Source: Dyadobacter sp. MSC1_007
GTDB taxonomy: Bacteria; Bacteroidota; Bacteroidia; Cytophagales; Spirosomataceae
Reading direction: 5' to 3'
Assembly (NCBI RefSeq): GCF_023667495.1
Contig: NZ_JAMOZL010000013.1
Location: 186,001 to 250,000, forward strand
DNA: 64,000 nt
The notes beneath the pieces were generated by a model that saw only the letters and a program-made list of their open reading frames with translations, was not told where the DNA came from and made no database searches. Shown here piece after piece: positions 1 to 8,249 of this stretch. Position 1 is the first letter of the stretch, and the number at the start of each line of letters is the position of its first letter. The position numbers were made by a program, and so were the translations under genes.

Positions 1-2363
1 GTCAACTCGTTGGTCACCTGCAACGTCCACATCGCCCGAAGCCGGTGATCTGCATTGGTTGACGACTGGTATTGTGCCGTCAACTTATCGACAGCGGCCT
101 TGGAGATTTTCCCGTTCGCAGCGCGGCTTTGCAGGATCAGACGTGCCCGGCGGGCATGCCATTCGCTTTTGCTAGCTTGAAGATCCGACAGTTTCAGATC
201 CGACAATTTGTTCAAATCATCATATCGTCCCTTCCAATTTTCAGCATTGGAGACTTTGGGCATTATCCTGAAAATACGCCCGGTTTCGGAATTGAGCACG
301 TCGGAACCACAAATATCTGCATCGTGCCAATCGAGTACATACATTGCCCCCTCCGGCCCTATTTCCATACTGAAACCAACCCATTGTGCATTGTTGGCCA
401 TCATGAAATCATCGCCATGCTTGCCGATGAAGCCAGAGCCTTTAGGGGTAAGCATATCGGAGAGAATGCCATGCTCATGAATATTAGCCATGAAAATCTT
501 TCCTTTCTCGGATTCAGGAAACGCGTCAGATTGATAAATGCGTGCTCCTCCGTGCGCTGAGCGGTGAGAATGATCGGCTATTGTTTTGATATCATTATAA
601 ACATAGGGGTTAAAATGCTGCCCGCCCTGCCTGTGGTAAATGCCTCCCGGGATCACATGCCACAAATGCGGGATCACACATGCGGTGATAAACATTTGGC
701 CCTTGGCGTCAAAATCCACGCCCCAGGGGTTACTGAAACCATGCGCTACTACTTCAAACTTACTCTTGGTAGGATGATACCGCCACACGCCTCCGTTGAT
801 ATCTACGCCATCCTCTACTTCGATGTTCTCAGGAAACGGGTCTTTGTGTTTGAACAGCTTGCCTTTCCCGACGGGCTTACCCACTTTTGAAGGCGTCGCG
901 AAGCCTTGCAGCCCATAGAGCCATCCGTCTGGCCCCCAATGCAGACTGTTCAGCGTTTCGTGCCGGTCTCGGATTCCCCAACCGGTGAGACGGACTTCGA
1001 TGTTATCCATATCGGCTTTATCGTCACCGTTTTTGTCCGGTACAAAAAGCAGATTAGGTGGCGCTCCTACAAATACCCCGCCAAAACCCACGGCCAGTGC
1101 GGACGGAAAAGCGACGCCTTCCATGAATACCTTTTTGCTATCGGCAACGCCATCCCTGTCGGTGTCTTCCAGAATCAAAATGCGGCTGTTTCCTGCATTG
1201 GAAAACCCTTTACCACGTGATTCATAATCTTTGTTTTCTGCGATCCACATCCGGCCGCGGTCGTCCCAGCAAAATGCCATCGGCTGCGTCATCATCGGTT
1301 CGGAGGCCCATGCATTCACCTGAAATCCTTCTTTGATCGTCATTGCTGCCACAGCTTCCTGGGCATTCAGAAACTTGGCCTCCCTACCCTCTTTCTGTGC
1401 CAATGCCCAAAGTGCGGTTGTGTTGTACTGGCCAGTGTTTCCAATAAACTCTCCAAAGGTTTTATTCAGTTCGACATCTTTAAAATCGCCGGTATAGACG
1501 ACCAATTCATGCTTGATGGTCTCTGTTTCGCCTTTTTTGATATGCCAATCTCCTTTCCGCGCACGCGCAGGACCCGCGCCGAGCTGACCGTCCACACGCC
1601 AGATTTGCGGATAACCCTTGTTGGATGGGTGATCGAGAATGGCAATATGCGCAAGGTCATTGCGCCCCTCCACCTGCATGCCGATATCCACCCACATGGC
1701 AGCCTGTCCTTCTGCTTTCTCATTCTTTTGTCTTGCCGCATTCACGACTTCTCCTTTGATGCCTTCTTTCCATGGCATGCGCACGAACAGCCCGCCATAA
1801 TCATATTTGCCAATGGTGATGTCCGTTTGAGCTTCTCCATTCCATTCCAGATCTAACAGATATTTACCATCCTTCACACGCATGGACCAGTTTTGTGTCT
1901 CGGTCAATACTGCTGTCCCGGTCGAATCCAGGAGATTGTAGACCGTCTGCCATTTCACTTCCGCGCCTTTCGCTTCGACTACTTTTGCCGAAACCCTTTT
2001 CCAATAGCCATCGCCCGGATGGTGAAAATAATCACGGCCATTCACCCGGGTGTAGCCCCAATAAATGCCTGTTTGATGTTTGTGGTGGCCGGGACTATAT
2101 TCTGTCAGCAGGCCTTTACCATCGGGAGCGACGATAGGATGTAGATATGGCCGAAAATCGGCTTTTGCATTCTGCGTCAGAATGGGCTTGCTTTCGTTTC
2201 CTCGGAAAATGCTGATCGTTTCGTCCTTTTCATTTTGCACAGCCCGCAACATTTCGTCCGCAGCCGACACGCTTTCCTGCCCAGGGGCGAGGCGGTTGAA
2301 ATCAAAGCCAAAATTAAGCAACACAAAAACAAGAAATATTGGTAAAGACCTGAGCAAGTTCAT
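1..2363 (-). CDS. Secreted DUF6807 (PmoA-like) / PVC-type beta-propeller fusion protein, 3' end off window
   Basis: The minus-strand frame is open from an ATG at 2361-2363 to the left edge, about 787 codons, so the C-terminus is missing. It begins with a hydrophobic signal segment (NLLRSLPIFLVFVLLNFGF). Residues about 45-320 match the DUF6807/PmoA-like domain, with the HHKHQTGIYWGY and YFHHPGDGYW segments typical of that family. From about 345 it continues as the 'putative membrane-bound dehydrogenase' propeller common in Planctomycetes and Bacteroidota, recognisable by MWIAENKDY, ILILEDTDRDGVAD, HWGPDGWLYGLQG and MYVLDWHDADICG. The last visible residues look like the start of a HEAT-like helical region. 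In this family a CxxCH cytochrome domain often follows, but no CxxCH is visible here. The substrate is unknown; a role in periplasmic carbohydrate oxidation is inferred from family context only. Confidence 0.85.
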   Translation of the reverse strand, partial: MNLLRSLPIFLVFVLLNFGFDFNRLAPGQESVSAADEMLRAVQNEKDETISIFRGNESKPILTQNAKADFRPYLHPIVAPDGKGLLTEYSPGHHKHQTGIYWGYTRVNGRDYFHHPGDGYWKRVSAKVVEAKGAEVKWQTVYNLLDSTGTAVLTETQNWSMRVKDGKYLLDLEWNGEAQTDITIGKYDYGGLFVRMPWKEGIKGEVVNAARQKNEKAEGQAAMWVDIGMQVEGRNDLAHIAILDHPSNKGYPQIWRVDGQLGAGPARARKGDWHIKKGETETIKHELVVYTGDFKDVELNKTFGEFIGNTGQYNTTALWALAQKEGREAKFLNAQEAVAAMTIKEGFQVNAWASEPMMTQPMAFCWDDRGRMWIAENKDYESRGKGFSNAGNSRILILEDTDRDGVADSKKVFMEGVAFPSALAVGFGGVFVGAPPNLLFVPDKNGDDKADMDNIEVRLTGWGIRDRHETLNSLHWGPDGWLYGLQGFATPSKVGKPVGKGKLFKHKDPFPENIEVEDGVDINGGVWRYHPTKSKFEVVAHGFSNPWGVDFDAKGQMFITACVIPHLWHVIPGGIYHRQGGQHFNPYVYNDIKTIADHSHRSAHGGARIYQSDAFPESEKGKIFMANIHEHGILSDMLTPKGSGFIGKHGDDFMMANNAQWVGFSMEIGPEGAMYVLDWHDADICGSDVLNSETGRIFRIMPKVSNAENWKGRYDDLNKLSDLKLSDLQASKSEWHARRARLILQSRAANGKISKAAVDKLTAQYQSSTNADHRLRAMWTLQVTNEL

Positions 2364-2545
2364 GAGCGAGAAAACCGGAAGTTTAGGATAAAACGCGGAT
2401 ACATTATAATCGATCCGATATGCTGAAATAAGTAGATTTCAACCGATAATTACTCAATATTTCCTGCACATCCACTCTAAACCCATTCGGATTTAAAGAT
2501 TAATAGCTAACTTTAGCATTACAGTTACACATCAACAGGCCCATC

Positions 2546-3436
2546 ATGACTTCATTCAAGCTATTCTTCTTATTTGTTGTGATTACCATGATGCAGCATC
2601 ATGGAATCATCTACCGTACCGATTCCCGAAAGCCTTCAATGCCCAGCAAGGAAACGATGCAGGAAATGATCAAGCCTACTGCCCGCAACATTTACGGTAC
2701 CTGGCGGCTCTCAGGTGTAAGCTCGATGGACCAGGGCGTTGTCGATATGGACGGAATGATCATCCGGCAGGATGTAGTGAGCGGAAAACCGGATATGCTG
2801 ATCTCCTTCTTTCCGGATAGCACTTTTACAAGGGTCAGGCCAAACGGCGAATATACTACTGGCAAATGGGCTTTCGACGATGTGGAGAACACTGTTTTCC
2901 TGACCGCAGACCGAAAAACCGAGGAAATAGGCATCATGATCAGCTACGCCGCGAATGGGCTAAGGCTGGTTAATTTCGAATTTTCAAGAAACGAGCACCT
3001 CTCATTTATTGAATATGGGCGAAAGTTACCCCGCTATCAGGATGACCCGTACTTCGGCCCAAACAATCAATGGAGAATAAAGCCCGAAAAGTCAGAAACA
3101 GATGCGCAGATCAAGACGAGGCTACTTAATTACCTTGCACATATATCGTCCGTGCTCCAAAGCGCGCAAGTGCGCGAACAGGATTATCTTTCGCTCGAAT
3201 TTTCACCGGGGATTGTCAAGCTCTATAATGTCGGGGTAGGTGTAGTGCCGGAGAACAAGATTCCGGCAAGTTGGATCAATTCGTTTTATTCTGCTGAGGA
3301 GGCCCGCAAGGCTTACGGGATATTTCAGGATTATCTGCTTGAAGAAAAGCTGCCTGTACGCAATACCGGCAATTGGGTACGCGATGATCATAATATATTG
3401 GTGGAGATTCAGGAGGGGTTGAAGAAGAAAAGCTAG
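2546..3436 (+). CDS. Putative exported protein with lipocalin-like N-terminal domain
   Basis: This is a 296-residue protein with a short hydrophobic N-terminus (about residues 3-18) that may be a signal sequence or an anchor. Residues about 48-135 contain IYGTWRLSG, followed by short beta-strand-like segments (MLISFFPDSTFTRV, GEYTTGKWAFDD). That pattern is seen in small lipocalin-like domains of Bacteroidota. The second half (about 165-296) is more helical and resembles no family I recognise. The gene is divergent from the DUF6807 gene across 182 bases and convergent with the bestrophin gene, with a palindromic element between. No function can be assigned beyond a probable envelope location. 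Confidence 0.7.
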   Translation: MTSFKLFFLFVVITMMQHHGIIYRTDSRKPSMPSKETMQEMIKPTARNIYGTWRLSGVSSMDQGVVDMDGMIIRQDVVSGKPDMLISFFPDSTFTRVRPNGEYTTGKWAFDDVENTVFLTADRKTEEIGIMISYAANGLRLVNFEFSRNEHLSFIEYGRKLPRYQDDPYFGPNNQWRIKPEKSETDAQIKTRLLNYLAHISSVLQSAQVREQDYLSLEFSPGIVKLYNVGVGVVPENKIPASWINSFYSAEEARKAYGIFQDYLLEEKLPVRNTGNWVRDDHNILVEIQEGLKKKS

Positions 3437-3476
3437 CGCAGCGCTGGCGCGAAGGTTTCCTTCGTAAAAGCTATTT

Positions 3477-3541
3477 GCAGGCCTCCGGCCGGCTTTTACA
3501 TGCAACTTTCGTTACACCGTATCGACCGGCCGGAGGCCTGC
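3477..3541. repeat. Palindromic intergenic element (16-bp inverted repeat) at a tail-to-tail junction
   Basis: GCAGGCCTCCGGCCGG at 3477-3492 is repeated exactly in inverted orientation at 3526-3541, with 33 bases between. Each arm also holds its own small palindrome (CCGGCCGG-like). The flanks 3432-3452 and 3556-3575 carry related GCGCTAGCGC/GCGCTGGCGC motifs, so the whole gap between two convergent genes is palindromic. There is no T-run as in a simple intrinsic terminator. It resembles a REP-type element; transcription termination is an alternative role. Confidence 0.6.
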
Positions 3542-3572
3542 TAATAGTAGGCACGAAGCGGCGCTAGCGCCG

Positions 3573-4481
3573 CTACAAGATATAGAAACGCTCGGGCTCG
3601 AAGACGTTGGGTACGTGCTGATCGTTCATCATCTGTTTCAGATCACGCTCGATATTGCGGGAAATGGACAACACCGGCGTATCGGTCGGCTTGTTTTCGA
3701 ATGGATCCTGCAAATGGATCGCCATTTTTTCGATCAGAAAAAAGCAGGCAGTAATTACGATCAGGACCGGCACCATCAGAAAACCGAACAACTGCACAAG
3801 TCCAAATGGCAACAAAATAATGAAGAAGTGTAATGCCAAATGGATGTAAAGACTGTATGTCGAAGGAAAAACAGTGTTCTTGATACGTTCTGATTTACCC
3901 ATGTGGTCGCACAAACGCGTCAGCGTCTGGTCAAGCTCGACCTGCTGGTAAGGATTCACCCAGCCCTGCTTCAGGGCATTATTAAGATCACGCGCGTGCA
4001 GCTGGATCAGTCCGACGTGCTTGTTATCGTAATTTTTCAGATAATCACACTCCTCCTCGGATACAAACTTGCTGATCAGCGGCATCGGATCATCCTTGCG
4101 CAAACCTTTACCCAACGCATAACACCAGGCAATCTGCCTGCGGATCATGCGATGCTTGAAAGCATCGATCCGGTCGGGCTCGAAGGGATCTTCCATCAGC
4201 GATAGAATTTGTCGCGCGAGCGTGCGGGAGTCGTTCACAATGGCACCCCAAATGATGCGGGCTTCCCACCAGCGGTCGTAAGCCTGGTTGGAGCGGAACG
4301 CCAGCAACAAAGAAATAATCGTCCCCAAAACTGTGGGAACAGTCAGTGGGATGGAGATATTGGTGATATGAAAGTTCTGGTAGACAATTTCGATCGCAAA
4401 ACCATAGATGGTCACAAACAGAACTTCATATTTAATCTTTCCGAAAATATATCGGATCGGGATATTCTTTTTGAGAAGCAT
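3573..4481 (-). CDS. Bestrophin family (UPF0187) ion channel
   Basis: This 302-residue protein has the layout of bacterial bestrophins: a first membrane segment (about residues 17-35), a second (about 45-63) followed by FRSNQAYDRWWEARIIWG, the best-conserved stretch of the family, then a cytoplasmic helical region and two more membrane segments about 207-250. Bacterial homologues form pentameric channels in the inner membrane. The length is normal. It lies upstream of nothing obvious on its strand, and the UspA-like gene is 48 bases behind it, so the two may be co-transcribed. Ion selectivity cannot be read from the sequence. Confidence 0.9.
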   Translation of the reverse strand: MLLKKNIPIRYIFGKIKYEVLFVTIYGFAIEIVYQNFHITNISIPLTVPTVLGTIISLLLAFRSNQAYDRWWEARIIWGAIVNDSRTLARQILSLMEDPFEPDRIDAFKHRMIRRQIAWCYALGKGLRKDDPMPLISKFVSEEECDYLKNYDNKHVGLIQLHARDLNNALKQGWVNPYQQVELDQTLTRLCDHMGKSERIKNTVFPSTYSLYIHLALHFFIILLPFGLVQLFGFLMVPVLIVITACFFLIEKMAIHLQDPFENKPTDTPVLSISRNIERDLKQMMNDQHVPNVFEPERFYIL

Positions 4482-4529
4482 ATTTCAAATTTTTTACCTT
4501 TTCACAATCTCATTGATCTCGAATTTGGA

Positions 4530-4994
4530 TTACCGGTAACCCTCCACATCAGTCAGGGCATTGACCCCGATTTTATCGGTGTCGACCAGCATGTATCCCG
4601 ACTTTTTAAGGACAGGCAATGCATCCAGACTGCTTTTGCTGAGCTTTGGAATACCATACTGTGCCGAATAGGCAATGAAATCAGTTTCGCAGTTTTCGAG
4701 AAAATTTTTCAGCGAGGCCAGTTTGTTTCCATAAAAAAATTCAATTTTAATGCTTGTCAGCTTTTTAGAAAAAGCGTCTTTCAGCGACCGGCAGTCACGC
4801 CAGAACTGCCCACTGACCAGCTCATATTCTTTTTCCCGATAAGTCGAAAAAAGCAGGTCCTGTATATCATCGGCTACATGAAACAAGTGCGTAAAAATAA
4901 CGCGCACCTGGTCGGCATCGATGTCGCGAATAATCGTCTCGGCTACCTGGATGCCTTCGTTTGTAAAGTCGGTCGGAATTACAATTGTCCTCAT
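4530..4994 (-). CDS. UspA-like universal stress protein domain
   Basis: The start was placed at the ATG at 4992-4994 (MRTIVIPTDFTNEG, 154 residues) rather than at 5081, because the TIVIPTDF opening is the first strand of a Usp fold and the 29 residues before it look non-coding. The VIPTDF strand, the acidic helix that follows and the final VLKKSGYMLV strand fit the Usp/adenine-nucleotide-hydrolase-like fold. The ATP-binding GxxGx9GS loop of UspFG-type members is not evident, so nucleotide binding is doubtful. It precedes the bestrophin gene on the same strand and follows the kinase gene by about 145 bases. Confidence 0.65.
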   Translation of the reverse strand: MRTIVIPTDFTNEGIQVAETIIRDIDADQVRVIFTHLFHVADDIQDLLFSTYREKEYELVSGQFWRDCRSLKDAFSKKLTSIKIEFFYGNKLASLKNFLENCETDFIAYSAQYGIPKLSKSSLDALPVLKKSGYMLVDTDKIGVNALTDVEGYR

Positions 4995-5140
4995 AAGAGC
5001 TGTCGGTTTGGTTAACAAAGTGTTATTCAATTCACAATGCAATGTTACCGCAGCGGCATTAGGAGCAGCTAAAAGCCGCATTATAATACAGTGAGAGACT
5101 TATTAGAATGAAATAAGAATATTAAAATGAGATGAGAGCG

Positions 5141-6502
5141 TCAAATGTATTTGTAAGGGAGATAGGTAATGAACCGCGTGCCCTCGCCAACACGGCTGCG
5201 GACGTCGGTTTTGCCCTGGTGCATGCGGATGATATTGTTAGCGAGCGGGAGGCCGATCCCATAACCCTTGTATTTTTCAGTATTAGAAGCGCGAAAAAAC
5301 GGCACAAAGATCTGCCCGATCTCACGGTCTGGGATGCCAATTCCTTCATCCACTATCTCAACAATAACATACTGGTTATCAGCAAGGATATTGATCCTTA
5401 CCGGCTTATTATCAGAGTATTTGCAGCTGTTCAGCACAATATTCGTGAATGCGGCTTTGAGGAGCATTACGTTACCATTTACGGTCAACTTACACTCATC
5501 TTCTGGCAGGTTGTCGAAATTGATACCGACCTTGTTGTCGGGAATGATCTTATCCGCAGCCTCTTTCACTGACAGGATCAGTTCATCGATACGCACCTCC
5601 GACCATTGTTCTTTTTTGCCGTCGAAGCCTGTCTGGGCCAGACTTAGCATGCTGCCCGTCAGATGTTCGAGCCTTTCTGCTTCTTTATAAATGTTGAGGA
5701 ATGAATCTTTGGCCGCAGCGGGAAGCCCAGCCAGCGACAAGCCCAGTTCCGCTTCTCCGCTGATGACGGTCAGAGGGGTTTTGAATTCATGAGAGGCATT
5801 ACTGACAAAATTATTCTGCATTTCAAATGTGATTTCCAGCCTGTCGAGCATATCGTTAAAGGTTTTGGACAGATCTTCCACATCATCATTTGTTTTATCG
5901 ACCACAAGGCGCTGGTGCAGATTGTGTGCATTAATACCTTTTACATTCCGGATGATACGGCGGATAGGCTTGAAAATCTCGTCGGAAAAAAACTTGCCGA
6001 AAGTGAAGACAAACACCATTGCGATCAAAAAACCGATAACGAGCAGTTTTTTAAGGTTAGCCATCTCCTCCATACCATAAAGGTCCAATGCCGAAGAAAC
6101 GACAATAACTTCCTTGCCGTCGCGGGCGATATTGAGCGCCACATAGGAAGTATCATGGTTGAAAAACCGGGCTGGAACACCATTAACGGGTTCTTCAAAA
6201 AAGGATGAGGGCAGTGCGAGCTGCTTTTTCGTGTTTTCATCCAATGGCTTTGCCAGGATCCGGTGCTTCTCAAAAGGCAGGTCGCCCAGGTGTCTTTGTT
6301 TGAATTCGTTGTAGATCGATGTCCGTGACTTACTTTCTTCCAGTGCGGCATGCCCGACAATATCCGAACGGACTTCGAGCCGGTGGAAAAAGCTCGCAGA
6401 GATGCTCTCAGAAGCAAAAAAGTAGATGAATATGCTAAGCGCGACAATGATACTGGCCGAAAGAGCGGTAAAAATCAGCGCGATCTTATTTTGAATCTTC
6501 AT
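5141..6502 (-). CDS. Two-component sensor histidine kinase
   Basis: The start at 6502 (MKIQNKIALIF) puts the first membrane segment at residues 5-29; a longer frame to 6532 adds ten unlikely residues. A periplasmic sensor region (about 30-150) lies between two membrane segments (second about 152-170). A HAMP linker starts at KPIRRIIRNV, the HisKA phospho-acceptor is H238 in NASHEFKTPL, and the HATPase has N-box SCKY, G1 DEGIGI and G2 YKGYGIGL motifs. The start overlaps the end of the upstream response regulator gene by 17 bases, so the two are translationally linked. The stimulus is unknown. The neighbours suggest envelope or ion stress but this is only positional inference. Confidence 0.93.
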   Translation of the reverse strand: MKIQNKIALIFTALSASIIVALSIFIYFFASESISASFFHRLEVRSDIVGHAALEESKSRTSIYNEFKQRHLGDLPFEKHRILAKPLDENTKKQLALPSSFFEEPVNGVPARFFNHDTSYVALNIARDGKEVIVVSSALDLYGMEEMANLKKLLVIGFLIAMVFVFTFGKFFSDEIFKPIRRIIRNVKGINAHNLHQRLVVDKTNDDVEDLSKTFNDMLDRLEITFEMQNNFVSNASHEFKTPLTVISGEAELGLSLAGLPAAAKDSFLNIYKEAERLEHLTGSMLSLAQTGFDGKKEQWSEVRIDELILSVKEAADKIIPDNKVGINFDNLPEDECKLTVNGNVMLLKAAFTNIVLNSCKYSDNKPVRINILADNQYVIVEIVDEGIGIPDREIGQIFVPFFRASNTEKYKGYGIGLPLANNIIRMHQGKTDVRSRVGEGTRFITYLPYKYI

Positions 6503-7184
6503 AAGCTTGCCGGACCACGTAACCCATGCCAAATACGGTGTGTATCAGCTTGATATCATGATTTTTATCGATTTTTTTCCGCAAATAATTGATGTAGACG
6601 TCCACAACGTTCGTACCAAGATTGAAATTGATATCCCACACATTTTCAAGTATCTCCATTCGGTTGAGCACCCGGTTGGTATTGGAAAGCAAATATTCCA
6701 GTAGCCTGAATTCGGTAGCCGTAAGCTCGATTATCTGCACGCCCCGCTTCACGGTCTTGGTTATCCTGTCGAGTGTCAGGTCTCCCAGGACCAACACATT
6801 CTCGTTTTGCTCTTTTTCAGGCTCCTTACCTCGGCGTGTCAGTGTCCTGAGCCGCGCCTCAAGTTCGGCCAGTTTGAAAGGCTTTGTCATATAATCGTCA
6901 GCGCCGGCGTCCAGTCCGGAAACGATGTTCTCGGTCGTGCCCAACGCAGTCAACATCAGAATCGGTGTGGTAAGTTGCGCTTTTCGGGCCCTTCTGCAAA
7001 CTTCCATTCCGTTGATCACCGGGACCATCAGGTCCAATATAATCACATCGAAAGTATGCTGCAATATCATCTGCAGCCCTGACTGCCCATCCATAGCCAC
7101 CGTAATTTCGTGCCCGGATGCCGACAGGCTCCGCTGGATCAGGGATATTACGCTTGGTTCATCTTCAATGAGCAAAAGCTTCAT
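6486..7184 (-). CDS. OmpR/PhoB-family response regulator
   Basis: The 232-residue protein has a receiver domain with the acidic pair E7/D8, phospho-acceptor D51 (VIILDLMVP), T79 and K101 (TKPF), followed by a winged-helix trans_reg_C domain from about 130, ending in LIHTVFGMGYVVR. Its 3' end overlaps the cognate kinase gene, so regulator and kinase form one operon read leftward. It probably binds DNA as a phosphorylated dimer. Targets cannot be read here, but the adjacent usp and bestrophin genes are candidates worth testing. Confidence 0.94.
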   Translation of the reverse strand: MKLLLIEDEPSVISLIQRSLSASGHEITVAMDGQSGLQMILQHTFDVIILDLMVPVINGMEVCRRARKAQLTTPILMLTALGTTENIVSGLDAGADDYMTKPFKLAELEARLRTLTRRGKEPEKEQNENVLVLGDLTLDRITKTVKRGVQIIELTATEFRLLEYLLSNTNRVLNRMEILENVWDINFNLGTNVVDVYINYLRKKIDKNHDIKLIHTVFGMGYVVRQAYEDSK

Positions 7185-7310
7185 CGCATATTCATTTTTG
7201 TATTACCGAAACTAGCTGATGTCTGACGCTTGCACAGACAATCCGCACAGATAGCAACAGATTCATTATGCCCGAGCCCAAAACTATCCGATATTAAAGT
7301 GTTAAGCACA

Positions 7311-7341
7311 AAAAAAGGGAGAAAAATTTCTCCCTTTTTAA
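7311..7341 (-). terminator. Rho-independent terminator of the small exported protein gene
   Basis: On the minus strand a stem pairs AAAAAGGGAGAAA with TTTCTCCCTTTTT and runs into a T-run. It lies 43 bases after the stop of the gene at 7384-7644 and upstream of the response regulator, separating the two transcripts. Confidence 0.75.
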
Positions 7342-7383
7342 CCATCAATCAATCTTAACCGAACCCGCGAGGGGTTCAATCAC

Positions 7384-7644
7384 TTACTTCGTAGTTACAC
7401 TTTTCAATTGAAGGCCTACGATAGCCGCCTTTTGAGTTGCGCTATGGTTATTGGTGTCAATTGTATTTTTTACTTTCTGTGGCGCAGGGCTATCCAGTAC
7501 AGGAGCGGCTGCGGGCAACGCATTGTTCAAAACTGCAACCTTAACTTTTTCTTCGGTTGTATATGTAGCATTATTAACGTTTGCGTAAGCTGCGGTAGTC
7601 AAGGCCATCATGGCAACAACTAACATGTTTTTTGCATTTTTCAT
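7384..7644 (-). CDS. Small exported protein of unknown function (86 aa)
   Basis: The start was moved to the ATG at 7642-7644 (MKNAKNMLVVAMM), which gives a classic Sec signal peptide ending about AAYA-NV. The longer frame from 7722 includes bases that look like a promoter. The mature part is about 65 residues, rich in Asn, Thr, Ala, Val and Lys, with no cysteine and no recognisable domain. The gene is isolated, with its own candidate promoter 51 bases upstream and a strong terminator, so it is probably an independently expressed periplasmic or secreted peptide. Function unknown. Confidence 0.65.
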   Translation of the reverse strand: MKNAKNMLVVAMMALTTAAYANVNNATYTTEEKVKVAVLNNALPAAAPVLDSPAPQKVKNTIDTNNHSATQKAAIVGLQLKSVTTK

Positions 7645-7694
7645 TGGTAATAGTGTTTTTGTTTTCTCTTGTGTTCTTGTCTTTATTTCGAGTA

Positions 7695-7723
7695 CAAATA
7701 TAATACAATATTCTGAAAACAAA
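7695..7723 (-). promoter_or_regulatory. Candidate Bacteroidota-type promoter for the small exported protein gene
   Basis: On the minus strand TTTG (7720-7723) is followed after 17 bases by TATATTTG (7695-7702), matching the TTTG / TAnnTTTG elements known for the Bacteroidota primary sigma factor. The spacing is slightly short. Transcription would start roughly 40 bases upstream of the chosen ATG. Confidence 0.45.
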
Positions 7724-8249
7724 CGTTCAAGGCAACAAAGAACAATACAATATTCCGCGTCAACTGGCTAAAAACCCAGAAATATAGCCCCAACAGCACC
7801 ATTTAATAATAGTACTATTCAAAGATAACAAAATCAAAAATGGCCGTTTTCCGCATTTTTTTTCGTCATAACATTTTGCTTCTGATTTACATGATGTTAA
7901 GTTATTGTTAACTCTCTATACCGTCATTCTGTTTATACTGCAAAAATTAACAATCGCCAAATTATATTCGGAGTGTATTATATCAATAGCCAAAATCGCG
8001 GAAGAAATACGCTCATATTCGGTGATCGCTCGAAAATATTTTTAAAAATTTTTGAAAAATTTTTTGCCTGATTGAGTAACCGGTCTATTTTTTAAGAAAA
8101 TAAGATCCGGCAAGACACTCAACCGGATTCTGTAAGCCTCGGGTTTGAGGAAAATTTCGATAAAAATCGCCACCTTTGTCCCCCTAAAAACAGTCAGCCT
8201 ACCTGCTACACGGGAAGTTTCCTAGGCAGGAACGGTTCATAGGATCGGT
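7724..8249. other. 526-base A/T-rich intergenic region upstream of topB
   Basis: No convincing gene is present. The region holds many phased A and T tracts (notably 8035-8067, AAATATTTTTAAAAATTTTT and similar), which would bend DNA. A small inverted repeat ATCCGG/CCGGAT with a 12-base loop lies at 8105-8128. A TTTG (8144) and a CACCTTTG (8171-8178) could form a weak promoter for topB. Nothing else was identified. Confidence 0.4.

Noticed and set aside
4209..5015. Open frame of 268 codons on the plus strand
   Set aside because: It is the reverse of the UspA-like gene and the start of the bestrophin gene, and has no domain or codon signal of its own.
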